From: an uncultured Bacteroidales bacterium
GTDB taxonomy: Bacteria; Bacteroidota; Bacteroidia; Bacteroidales; F082
Length of the DNA stretch: 38,183 nt
NCBI GenBank assembly: GCA_900318265.1
Contig: ONKA01000023.1
Coordinates: 11,221-49,403, forward strand
Direction: 5' to 3'
The translations under genes and the position numbers were made by a program. Positions 23,891 to 31,482 of this stretch are shown here, piece by piece. The notes beneath the pieces were generated by a model. The model was given only the letters and a program-made list of their open reading frames with translations, was not told where the DNA came from and ran no database searches. How positions within the stretch are numbered: position 1 is the first letter of the stretch; each line of letters opens with the position of its first letter.

Positions 23891-23898
23891 TACTTTTG
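23891..23898 (+). promoter_or_regulatory. -7 element of sdaA
   Basis: TACTTTTG directly after the T run of the preceding terminator, 17 bases before the ATG. No separate -33 TTTG is visible, since that region is the terminator stem. Confidence 0.5.
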
Positions 23899-23915
23899 CA
23901 TCAAAACTCATCGCC

Positions 23916-25118
23916 ATGAAAACCATCAAAGACATCTATAAAATCGGCATAGGCCCTTCAAGCAGTCACACGATGGGGCCGCAAAAGGCCGCCTCCATCT
24001 TCAACGAACGTTATCCGGATGCTTCGGCGTTTGAGGTGACGCTTTACGGCAGTCTCGCCGCCACGGGCAAAGGACACATGACCGACTGGGCCATTCTCAA
24101 CACTTTGCAGGCCCCGACCGAAATCATTTGGAAACCTGATGTCGTTTTGCCGTTCCATCCTAATGGCATGTTGTTCAAGGCTTTCGATGAAAGCAAGAAC
24201 CTTATCGGCGAGTGGCAGGTGTTCAGCATCGGAGGAGGCAACCTCGCTGAGGAAGGCAAACAGAGCGAACAGCCTGACATTTATCCGTTGGGCAAGATGA
24301 CTGACATCCTGAACTGGTGCGAACAACGAGGGCGTACCTATTGGGAATATGTCTACGAATATGAGAACCAACAAGAAATCGAGGCCTACATGATGGAGGT
24401 GTGGCAAGTGATGAAAGCCGCCGTCGAGCGCGGATTGCAAGCCGAAGGCGTGTTGCCTGGACCGCTCAACCTGAGCCGCAAGGCCGCCATGTATCATATC
24501 AAGGCTTCGGGCTATACACATACCTTGCGCAACCGTGGCTTGGTGTATTCATACGCCTTGGCCGTTGCAGAGGAAAACGCCTCTGGTGGACGGATCGTCA
24601 CTGCGCCGACTTGTGGTTCCTGCGGCGTGATGCCGGCGGTATTGTATCACCTTTCGAAAAACTATGAGTTCACAGACCAACGTATCATCCGCGCCTTGGT
24701 GACGGCGGGATTGGTGGGTAACATTGTGCGCACCAATGCCTCCATTTCGGGTGCCGAGGTAGGCTGTCAGGGCGAAGTGGGAGTGGCCTGTGCCATGGCC
24801 GCTGCTGCCGCCAACCAGCTGTTTGGAGGCAGTCCGGCACAAATAGAATACGCTGCTGAAATGGCTTTGGAGCATCACCTCGGTATGACTTGCGACCCGG
24901 TTTGCGGCCTCGTGCAGATTCCCTGCATCGAGCGCAATGCATACGCTGCCGCCCGTGCCCTTGACTCCAACATTTACTCCACTTTCTCCGATGGCCGCCA
25001 CCGCGTGTCGTTCGATAAGGTGGTGGAAACCATGAAGGAAACGGGCAAGGACATACCTTCACTATATAAGGAAACCTCCAAAGGAGGTCTCGCCCGCGAT
25101 TATGCCCAGATGGAATGA
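23916..25118 (+). CDS. sdaA: L-serine ammonia-lyase, iron-sulphur type
   Basis: A 400-residue single-chain serine dehydratase that converts L-serine to pyruvate and ammonia in the cytosol. The beta domain is N-terminal ([22 protein letters not shown]) and the alpha domain C-terminal. The [4Fe-4S] cluster cysteines lie in [15 protein letters not shown] and [14 protein letters not shown]. The length fits the one-gene type seen in E. coli and Bacteroidota. It has its own promoter and no partner gene. It converges on the patatin gene with only 5 bases between stops and no visible terminator. Confidence 0.95.
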   Translation: MKTIKDIYKIGIGPSSSHTMGPQKAASIFNERYPDASAFEVTLYGSLAATGKGHMTDWAILNTLQAPTEIIWKPDVVLPFHPNGMLFKAFDESKNLIGEWQVFSIGGGNLAEEGKQSEQPDIYPLGKMTDILNWCEQRGRTYWEYVYEYENQQEIEAYMMEVWQVMKAAVERGLQAEGVLPGPLNLSRKAAMYHIKASGYTHTLRNRGLVYSYALAVAEENASGGRIVTAPTCGSCGVMPAVLYHLSKNYEFTDQRIIRALVTAGLVGNIVRTNASISGAEVGCQGEVGVACAMAAAAANQLFGGSPAQIEYAAEMALEHHLGMTCDPVCGLVQIPCIERNAYAAARALDSNIYSTFSDGRHRVSFDKVVETMKETGKDIPSLYKETSKGGLARDYAQME

Positions 25119-25123
25119 TAGAA

Positions 25124-26038
25124 TCACTCTTTTTTGATGTTTCCTTTTCTTATAGTCCTGATGGCCGTCATTCCTTTTTCTATGGTATTACGGAATATCT
25201 CCTCTGGGTTTTTCAAGTTGTCTTTCTTGTGTTTTTTCTTGGGGAATTCGATGACTTCCTTGGGCATAATACGCTGATAACCGTTCTTTTCCAAGGCTTT
25301 CACGGCACTTTCGTAGCCACGGAAAAACAGATCTTCGATCTTTGACATATCGTAAGCCGTGCAACCATAGGTGTCGAGTTCGATGAAGAGATCTGCTTGG
25401 GCAGAGTCGACTGCTACGTTGGACACCATCATCATCATAAACGAACGATAAGCTACCGATATGAGATTATCCTTATATTTGTCCTCTTCCAAATGGTTGA
25501 GGTTGAGTGCAATGACCTTCTCACATTTTTGTCGTATGGCCGACACAGGCAGGTTTTGGAAAGCGCCGCCGTCGACGTAATGGATTCCGTTGATGTATTT
25601 TGGTTGGAAGATGACCGGAATGGAGCATGAGGCCACCACACGAGGAGCGATTTCACCTTTAGTGAACACTTTCGGCACACCATGTTCAATGTCGGATGCA
25701 ACGAGGAAAGTCGGTATAGGCAACTCTTCCAAACGACTATAAGGTAATTTTTCCTGAATCAATTCCGACAACGGACGCGAATCAAACAATCCCCCTTTGG
25801 GCACACTTGGTGTGACGATATCCTTGAAAAAGTTCATGCCCTGAAAGGTTTCTATCATTTGTTTTGGAGTGAAACCCGATGCGTAGAGCGCCGCCACAAG
25901 AGCACCTGCACTAGTGCCCGACACCACATCAGGTTGGATGCCATATTCTTTCAGTGCCTGAAGTGCACCACAATGGGCCGCAGCCTTGGCACCGCCACCA
26001 CTGAAGGCTATACCCAGCGGATATTTCTTTGTTGCCAT
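25124..26038 (-). CDS. Patatin-like phospholipase (RssA type)
   Basis: A 304-residue protein with the patatin fold: oxyanion loop GIAFSGGGAKAAAHCG (residues 9-24), nucleophile Ser43 in GTSAG, and catalytic Asp156 in DGG. In the oxyanion loop the usual final Gly of GGGxxG is Ala (GGGAKA), a small departure. There is no signal peptide, so it is probably cytoplasmic, like RssA. Likely acyl-ester hydrolase on phospholipids or lysophospholipids. The C-terminus is long and Lys-rich. Monocistronic with a -7 element upstream. Confidence 0.9.
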   Translation of the reverse strand: MATKKYPLGIAFSGGGAKAAAHCGALQALKEYGIQPDVVSGTSAGALVAALYASGFTPKQMIETFQGMNFFKDIVTPSVPKGGLFDSRPLSELIQEKLPYSRLEELPIPTFLVASDIEHGVPKVFTKGEIAPRVVASCSIPVIFQPKYINGIHYVDGGAFQNLPVSAIRQKCEKVIALNLNHLEEDKYKDNLISVAYRSFMMMMVSNVAVDSAQADLFIELDTYGCTAYDMSKIEDLFFRGYESAVKALEKNGYQRIMPKEVIEFPKKKHKKDNLKNPEEIFRNTIEKGMTAIRTIRKGNIKKE

Positions 26039-26056
26039 AAGGAATGTCTTTTTCTT

Positions 26057-26275
26057 TTATTTATTGACACTGCAAAAATACAAAATAACACGGAACGATG
26101 CCATTTTTTTGACAACGTCCTGCTCAATGAGGTTGCCCTGCATGTCGTATTTGTAGAACATGTAAAGCACGTTCGACGACTTGCCCCATGTGGTGGTGTA
26201 GATGTTCTCGCCATCATAGAACACACCGTGCTGACGACTTGTCGAAGTGGTGAACGAGAACACCAACCTGGTCAC
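26057..26275 (-). pseudogene. Fragment of a decayed secreted-protein gene
   Basis: A 72-codon open stretch without a proper start (only GTG) contains HGVFYDGENIYTTTWG and SSNVLYMFYKYDMQGNLIE, which read like one repeat of a large secreted Bacteroidota protein. The sequence then degenerates (DVVKKMASFRVILYF) into the patatin leader. Upstream the frame meets a stop at 26285-26287. It has codon use like the neighbours. Most likely a gene remnant; a chance frame is less likely given its composition. It covers most of the 309-base gap between the patatin and glycosyltransferase genes. Confidence 0.4.
26073..26080 (-). promoter_or_regulatory. -7 element of the patatin gene
   Basis: TATTTTTG on the minus strand, 34 bases before the ATG; no matching -33 element. 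Confidence 0.45.
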
Positions 26276-26294
26276 AAACCGCCTTCAAAAAGAC

Positions 26295-26310
26295 GTTGTA
26301 AAAATACAAC
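26295..26310 (-). terminator. Weak hairpin after the glycosyltransferase gene
   Basis: GTTGTA (26295-26300) and TACAAC (26305-26310) with a 4-base loop; on the minus strand GTCTTTTTG follows. The stem is short, so its use as a terminator is uncertain. Confidence 0.3.
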
Positions 26311-26347
26311 TTTCTTTTGATATAGAGGCAATTACAAAAAGAGAACT

Positions 26348-27505
26348 CTACGCCTCAACGAAAGTGCAGTAGTCCTTGTAAACGTCCCGCACGACATCGT
26401 CCCAGTTGAGGTAGAGGTCGCGGCGGGCGGCGGCGGCGATGCGTTCATAAGCCTCCGGGGCGGCCATGATGTCTATAATCATTCGCGCATAACTGTCCTC
26501 GTCCGGAGGACAAACATAGCCGTTGACGCCAAGCGTGACGGTGGCTGCCGTGCGAGCACCTTCCAAGAATACGGTGGGCGTACCTTGGCAAGCTGCTTCA
26601 ATCTGCACTAACGAGTTGGCATCATAAAGTGAAGGGAACAGGAAGAGTTTGGCGCGGGAATAGAGGTTTTCCAGCATCTCCTTGTCCGTCAGGCCACACA
26701 TGACCACTTCTTCGTTCAAGCCCTGTTCTTGCACGAGGGCGGCGAGTTTCTCCTCGTCCTGCCCCTTGCCGGCGAACAACATCCGGAAGTTCTTCAGGCC
26801 CATCGCCTTGGCTTTCGCCAAAGCGCGGATAGTGAAGTCTATGTTCTTGATGAAATTAATCCGTCCGACGAAAAGGAAAACTGTGGCATCGGCAGGGATG
26901 CCGTAGGTCTCGTTGACGATTTGGGCGGCTTTCTCGGGGTTGGCAACAGGGCTGTGGTCGGTGGCATTGAGGCGCACCTTGCAGGGCGCGGTCAGACCGT
27001 ATTCATGGACATAAAGGTCTTTGATGCCGCCGTTCACGGCCCAGCACTCGTCGCAGGCGTTGAACACACGCATGATGGTGTCCATCGCTATGTCCACGGT
27101 CAACTTGAGCTTGAGCGACTTCTCGAAATCCTGCTTGTACTGCGAATGCAGGGTGGCAACCACGGGTAGTTTGTGTATTTTGGCGTACATTACTCCCGCC
27201 AGACCTACCGAAAAAGGAGAATGAATATGAACAAGGTCAATACCGCTCATAATCAGCTGCGCCTCGAACCGTGGGTCCAACGCAGGCATGGGAAGGTCGT
27301 AGTCGGTTGTAATGAGCGGCAGAGACGAGCATCGCACGACTGGGTACGGCAGTTTTGCATCCTCCTTGCGATCAAAGCCTTTGGCTTCAGGGCAGAACAC
27401 CACCACCTCGCAATATTGCACCAATCGGCGTGCGTAGTTGTCCACCACTTTGATTACTCCGTCCACCATGGGGTACCATGTGTCGATGAAAAGTCCAACT
27501 TTCAT
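26348..27505 (-). CDS. GT4-family glycosyltransferase
   Basis: A 385-residue GT-B enzyme. The N-terminal acceptor domain begins MKVGLFIDTWYPMVDGVIKV, with DLVHIHSPFSVGLAG and LHSQYKQDF. The C-terminal donor domain has FVGRINFIKNID, an active-site FPSLYDANSLVQIEA with the conserved final Glu, and GTP. The pattern is close to diacylglycerol alpha-glucosyltransferases and other lipid or mannosyl transferases of family GT4, so the product may be a glycolipid; the exact sugar and acceptor cannot be told. Length is normal. It lies 50 bases downstream of the truncated DUF362 gene on the same strand and no own promoter was found. Confidence 0.88.
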   Translation of the reverse strand: MKVGLFIDTWYPMVDGVIKVVDNYARRLVQYCEVVVFCPEAKGFDRKEDAKLPYPVVRCSSLPLITTDYDLPMPALDPRFEAQLIMSGIDLVHIHSPFSVGLAGVMYAKIHKLPVVATLHSQYKQDFEKSLKLKLTVDIAMDTIMRVFNACDECWAVNGGIKDLYVHEYGLTAPCKVRLNATDHSPVANPEKAAQIVNETYGIPADATVFLFVGRINFIKNIDFTIRALAKAKAMGLKNFRMLFAGKGQDEEKLAALVQEQGLNEEVVMCGLTDKEMLENLYSRAKLFLFPSLYDANSLVQIEAACQGTPTVFLEGARTAATVTLGVNGYVCPPDEDSYARMIIDIMAAPEAYERIAAAARRDLYLNWDDVVRDVYKDYCTFVEA

Positions 27506-27555
27506 AGCTGCTCTTAATTCATTGAAATAACGTGACTTTTGTCTTCTTTAGTTCA

Positions 27556-28227
27556 TTATTCTGCTTCGTCAATGTTCACGATGGTGTATTTGCGGCTACC
27601 GAGCCCAATGGTTTCAGCATGCTCAATGGTGTGGACACCATGCTGCTTGTCAATGCGGTTCAGCAAGTCGGTGGGGTCGTTGGTAGCCGTCACCTGTTGG
27701 TTGTTGATGATGTCGACGCAGGCTTGGTCCAAGGCCACAGGATCAGTGGAGGCAAGGATGCCGTAGTCTTCGAGCTTCACGGGGGCGGGATGGTCCACGC
27801 AGTCGCAGTCGATGCTCATGTTGTTCATCACGTTGATGTAGATGATGCCATCCTTCTTCTGGAAATAGTCCACCACGGCCTGCGCAGCGGCAGCCATGCT
27901 TTCGAGGAAGCCGTCCTGGTTGCCGATGTATTCCTTTGTCCAAAGTTTCGCCATATCGAGCACTTCCATCTTGCCAGCGGAGTGGATGTAGGCCTTGCCG
28001 TTCGAACTGGCGCAGCCGATGCTGAGGTTCTTCAGTGCGCCGCCGTAGCCGCCCATCGGGTGACCCTTGAAGTGGTTGAGGGCGATCATGAAGTCGTAGT
28101 TGGCGATATGGCCGCCCACAATGTCGTACTTGAGGTGCGTCGAGTCCTGCACGGGGATGCGCATCTCGCCCTCCTCGTCCATGATGTCCACTTTGAACAG
28201 GGGCGTGAATCCGTGACGCTCGATCAC
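27556..28227 (-). pseudogene. DUF362 protein gene lacking its 5' end
   Basis: The frame encodes 223 residues of a DUF362 protein: NYDFMIALNHFKGHPMGGYGGALKN, IGCASSNGKAYIHSAGK and LASTDPVALDQACVDII are typical of the middle and C-terminal parts. The N-terminal part of the family (around 100 residues or more) is missing. The only starts are GTG at 28227 or nothing, and just upstream (28230) the DNA turns into a tRNA 3' end plus terminator. The upstream codons (VVGGTYWK) are read from that tRNA fragment. So the gene is truncated by a rearrangement. Function of DUF362 proteins is unclear; some carry ferredoxin clusters, none seen here. Confidence 0.72.
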
Positions 28228-28229
28228 CT

Positions 28230-28244
28230 TCCAGTACGTCCCAC
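28230..28244 (+). other. Possible attachment core (right copy): orphan tRNA 3' end
   Basis: TCCAGTACGTCCCAC, identical to 13235-13249. Here it is followed by CA, giving an encoded CCA, and by a tRNA-style terminator, but no tRNA body precedes it. It looks like the downstream half of a tRNA-Val gene, or the right end of an element that inserted there. Confidence 0.45.
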
Positions 28245-28250
28245 CAACAA

Positions 28251-28278
28251 CAAAACCCGCTGGTTTCAGCGGGTTTTG
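28251..28278. terminator. Terminator after the C1 peptidase gene (and of the orphan tRNA end)
   Basis: A 12-bp stem (CAAAACCCGCTG at 28251-28262 with 28267-28278), GTTT loop. On the minus strand it ends in TTTTG for the peptidase gene; on the plus strand it follows the tRNA-like tail by 7 bases. Confidence 0.8.
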
Positions 28279-28305
28279 CGTTTTATTGAGCGCTTCTATA
28301 GCGTG

Positions 28306-29481
28306 TCATTTCACACCGAGTTTCTTGGCGATGTTCTTAGGAAGTGCGTCCTTGTGCAGGACAATGTTCATGGTTTTGTATTTGGCGAAAGTCTCAGAGA
28401 CATACCATATGCCGTGGTATTTGCCACTGTCGCCCCACGAGTTCTTGCCCATGAAGTATTCCTTGCCGTTTTGGTCTTTGGCCTTGCCGAAGATGAGCAG
28501 ACCGTGGTCGTCGCCAGTCTCCCAGTTATCAAAGGCTTCCTGGCGCATCTCTTGCGTGACTTCAATCTCTGGCATTGGTTTGGATGTCAGTTCGTTGCGA
28601 CGATTTGCCGCCGACATGCCCAACCAATGTGCCATGTCGGAGCCTGAGAGTTCGACCGCTTTCTCGGCATCGGGGCAGACGGCAATGCCATCGCGGGTGA
28701 AGCCTTGCTCGCTGACATCGGCACTCCATTGGAAGGTGTAGCCTTTGTCGATGGCATATTGCATGACCTCCATCAGTTCGTCGATAGGCAGGTTATAATA
28801 GGGGCAGCCACGCCAATTGTCTTCGATCTCAAGTGCAAAAGGCTCATAGAAAGGGTGATGCGTGAAAGATGTGAGGGTAATGTAGTTGTCGGCTTCGAGG
28901 CCCAACGACTTGGCATATTCTTGTGGCGTCGTGCCATTCACCTTTTCAGGATATTTGCCAAGATAGGCATCGTAAATGCCTTGCAGGCCTTCTTTCCACA
29001 CGGGGCTGAGTTTGCTGATGTCACTTTTGGCAAGGGCTTTCACATAGCCTGTGGCCACGAGGTCGAGTTCGGTGTGATTGGGCAAGGTTCCACCATAACG
29101 GTTGCCAGGCATGTCTTCCTGACGGACGAAGCCATAGTGTTCCAAGCAGTAAAGCACGTCGCCGCACTTGCCGCCTGGCGCCCAACTGGCGTTGCCGTGC
29201 AGACGGACATATTTTTCGGCACGATCCATCATGGAATGGCTGACAACATACATCTCGGAGAGGTCGACGTCAACGCCCTTGATGCGGAGCGCTTCGGCTT
29301 CCATCAGGGCAATGCCGGAATGGGCCCAGCAAGTGGAAGAGCGATGTTGGTCGCGAACGGCCGTGATTGGAATTTCCTTGATTGTAGTAAACTGGAATCC
29401 TTCTTCTTTCTTTTCATCTTGTGCCTTGACGGGCATGAAGCCCATCATCAGGGCTAAGGCAAGTAACAATTGCTTTTTCAT
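28306..29481 (-). CDS. Secreted C1-family cysteine peptidase (bleomycin hydrolase/PepC type)
   Basis: A 391-residue papain-fold peptidase with a signal peptide (to VKAQ). The oxyanion Gln and catalytic Cys are in RDQHRSSTCWAH, the His in TGDDHGLLIFG, and the Asn in MGKNSWGDSG. The layout, with a long insert between Cys and His and C-terminal DALPKNIAKKLGVK, matches the aminopeptidase C/bleomycin hydrolase branch, here exported rather than cytosolic. It likely trims peptides in the periplasm, alongside DPP-IV. Length and motifs are normal. It has a -7 element and a terminator of its own. Confidence 0.92.
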   Translation of the reverse strand: MKKQLLLALALMMGFMPVKAQDEKKEEGFQFTTIKEIPITAVRDQHRSSTCWAHSGIALMEAEALRIKGVDVDLSEMYVVSHSMMDRAEKYVRLHGNASWAPGGKCGDVLYCLEHYGFVRQEDMPGNRYGGTLPNHTELDLVATGYVKALAKSDISKLSPVWKEGLQGIYDAYLGKYPEKVNGTTPQEYAKSLGLEADNYITLTSFTHHPFYEPFALEIEDNWRGCPYYNLPIDELMEVMQYAIDKGYTFQWSADVSEQGFTRDGIAVCPDAEKAVELSGSDMAHWLGMSAANRRNELTSKPMPEIEVTQEMRQEAFDNWETGDDHGLLIFGKAKDQNGKEYFMGKNSWGDSGKYHGIWYVSETFAKYKTMNIVLHKDALPKNIAKKLGVK

Positions 29482-29564
29482 CAGTATTTGGAATTTAATG
29501 ATATACTATCTAAGGACAAACCTAATATTTGCAGCTCGACAGTCTGCCGTGAGGTTTACAAGCG

Positions 29565-29572
29565 CAAAAATA
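29565..29572 (-). promoter_or_regulatory. -7 element of the C1 peptidase gene
   Basis: TATTTTTG on the minus strand, 83 bases before the ATG; weak -33. The leader region holds no other evident signal. Confidence 0.45.
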
Positions 29573-29614
29573 AGAAAACTACAGTTACCACGGTAAAGAC
29601 TTAATCATTTTATT

Positions 29615-29645
29615 TTTGCACGTCTCAAATAATTTCCTATCTTTG
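29615..29645 (+). promoter_or_regulatory. Promoter of the aminotransferase gene
   Basis: TTTG at 29615-29618, 19 bases, TATCTTTG at 29638-29645: full consensus. It lies inside the longest open frame, showing that the true start is the downstream ATG at 29685. Confidence 0.75.
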
Positions 29646-29684
29646 CCGTTCCAATTAAAATGTGCAAAACAAACCAAAACAGAT

Positions 29685-31004
29685 ATGATGCAACACAATA
29701 TTGTACCCCAAGATTTAGCGAAGAAACTCTTTGCAGATAGTGGTCTGCCGAGCATCGGAAGAGCTGGCATCCGTGAAATCAACAAGTTAGCCTTCGACCT
29801 CGAAGCTGCCAGCGGCAAGAAATTCATCCACATGGAGTTAGGCAACCCTGGCCTGCCCGCCGCCCGCGCTGGCGTGGAAGCCCAGATCAAGGCCTTGCAA
29901 AACGGCGTGGCCGCCAACTATCCGCCCATCGATGGCGCACCTATTTTAAAGAAAGAGGCATCTCGCTTCATCAAGAACTTCCTTGACCTCGATGTCGCCC
30001 CCGCCAACTGCGTGCCCACCGTCGGTTCCATGCAGGGAGCTTTCGCCTCGTTTATGATTGCCGGACATTCCGACGCGAAGAAAAACACCATGCTCTTCAT
30101 CGACCCCGGTTTCCCCGTCCACAAGTTCCAAAACAAGGTACTCGGCATCCCGATGGAGCATTTCGACATTTACGAATACCGTGGCGAGAAGCTGCGCGCC
30201 AAACTCGAAGAAATCCTGAGCAAAGGTAACATCCACAGCCTGCTCTACTCCAACCCCAACAACCCGACATGGGTGTGCCTCACCGACGAGGAGTTGCGCA
30301 TCATCGGCGAATTGACCAACAAGTACAACGTCATCGTCATGGAAGACCTCGCCTATTTCGGCATGGACTTCCGCAAGGACTACAGCCATCCGGGCGAAGC
30401 CCCGTTCCAACCCACCGTGGGTAAATATACCGACTACTACATCCTGATGATCTCCAGCTCGAAAGCCTTCAGCTACGCTGGAGAACGTTGCGCCATCCTT
30501 GGCATCAGCGATAAGCTGGCCCAGCACCACTTCCCCGACCTGAAAGCCTTCTGCGGACAGGAAGTCTTCTTGCGTGCCATTCTCTTCGGTGCCTTGCATC
30601 CGCTGAGTTCTGGCACTTCACACTCGGCACAACATGCTTTGGCCGCCGTGCTGAAAGCCGTGAACGATGGCACCTACAACTATCGTGAGGATGTGTTGGA
30701 ATACGGCCGCAAGGCAAAGTTGATGAAGAAAGCCTTCATCGACAACGGCTTCTACATCACCTACGATGAGGACTGCGGCGAGCCCATTGCCGATGGTTTC
30801 TATTTCACCTACTGCTATCCTGGTTTCACAGGAGCCGACCTCGTGGAAGAAATGCTGTATTACGGTGTTTCTGGCATCTCATTGGACACCTGCGGCAGCA
30901 CCAAGCAAGGCGTCCGCGCCTGCACCTCGCTGATCCAGCGGGAAGAAATCCCGATTCTTGCGGAGAGATTGAAGGCCTTTGCTTTGGATCACCCCGTGAA
31001 ATAA
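29685..31004 (+). CDS. PLP-dependent aminotransferase, class I/II
   Basis: A 439-residue fold-type I aminotransferase. The PLP Lys is Lys260 in SSSKAFSYAGER; the substrate/PLP contacts SNPNNPTW, VMEDLAYFGM and the C-terminal Arg in GVRAC are in the usual places. The N-terminus FIHMELGNPGLPA and NYPPIDGAP are typical of the family of Bacteroidota alanine/aspartate-like aminotransferases. The amino-acid substrate cannot be named; branched-chain or aromatic acids would fit the 2-oxoacid oxidoreductase genes that follow, but those start 213 bases later after a palindrome. Two adjacent ATGs open the gene. Confidence 0.9.
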   Translation: MMQHNIVPQDLAKKLFADSGLPSIGRAGIREINKLAFDLEAASGKKFIHMELGNPGLPAARAGVEAQIKALQNGVAANYPPIDGAPILKKEASRFIKNFLDLDVAPANCVPTVGSMQGAFASFMIAGHSDAKKNTMLFIDPGFPVHKFQNKVLGIPMEHFDIYEYRGEKLRAKLEEILSKGNIHSLLYSNPNNPTWVCLTDEELRIIGELTNKYNVIVMEDLAYFGMDFRKDYSHPGEAPFQPTVGKYTDYYILMISSSKAFSYAGERCAILGISDKLAQHHFPDLKAFCGQEVFLRAILFGALHPLSSGTSHSAQHALAAVLKAVNDGTYNYREDVLEYGRKAKLMKKAFIDNGFYITYDEDCGEPIADGFYFTYCYPGFTGADLVEEMLYYGVSGISLDTCGSTKQGVRACTSLIQREEIPILAERLKAFALDHPVK

Positions 31005-31029
31005 GTGAAAAATTAGAAGAATTGAAATG

Positions 31030-31055
31030 TAGAGACGCAAGGCCTTGCGTCTCTA
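31030..31055. repeat. Perfect 26-bp palindrome of the TGTAGAGACGCA repeat
   Basis: TAGAGACGCAAGG (31030-31042) followed directly by its complement (31043-31055), preceded by TG. The first 11 bases match the hairpin arm at 13127. It is followed by a T-rich stretch and may act as the aminotransferase terminator. The rest of the gap to 31217 is AT-rich with no clear promoter. Confidence 0.8.
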
Positions 31056-31217
31056 TTTTTATATTGAACAAACAAAAACCAGCGGTTTTGTTTAAAATCA
31101 ATCTAAATTAACGATAAACCAAGAAATAAAACGAAAAGACGAATAATATTTGCCCAAAATTCCCTAATTTCGTGGCTCATTATTTAAAGACACAACAAAT
31201 CCTAAATCTTAATCAAT

Positions 31218-31443
31218 ATGGCAAAATTCAGAGGAGCCATCGTAGTTGACACTGAGCGTTGCAAAGGCTGTGGCGTGTGCATCACGGCCTGCCCCTGCGG
31301 TGTCATCGAATTGGCAAAAGAAGTAAACGGAAAAGGTTACAATTACGCCTTCATGGCGAACCCCGAAGCCTGCCATCGGCTGCGCTAGCTGCGGCATCAC
31401 CTGCCCCGACGGCGTCATCAAGGTTTACAAGAAAGCCCTGTAA
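31218..31443 (+). pseudogene. Ferredoxin subunit of a 2-oxoacid oxidoreductase, frameshifted
   Basis: The first 52 codons encode a 4Fe-4S ferredoxin with CKGCGVCITACP at 15-26. At 31373-31374 one extra C changes the frame and leads to TAG at 31387-31389. Reading past it by dropping one C gives EACIGCASCGITCPDGVIK and KVYKKAL to a stop at 31441-31443, the normal 74-residue product with two clusters. This is the delta subunit that passes electrons from the thiamine enzyme to ferredoxin. The genes after it are open. A sequencing error is likely; a true null or recoding is less so. Confidence 0.8.
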
Positions 31444-31482
31444 TCAAAACCTATTGTCTAACAAATCAAAAAATCTTACATA

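Noticed and set aside
27532-28647. 371-codon plus-strand frame across the DUF362 and C1 peptidase genes
   Set aside because: Antisense to two recognisable proteins, and it crosses the terminator and tRNA fragment; not a protein family.
31365-31395. Programmed frameshift in the ferredoxin gene
   Set aside because: No slippery heptamer, hairpin or Shine-Dalgarno-like stimulator; an extra base is the simpler explanation.
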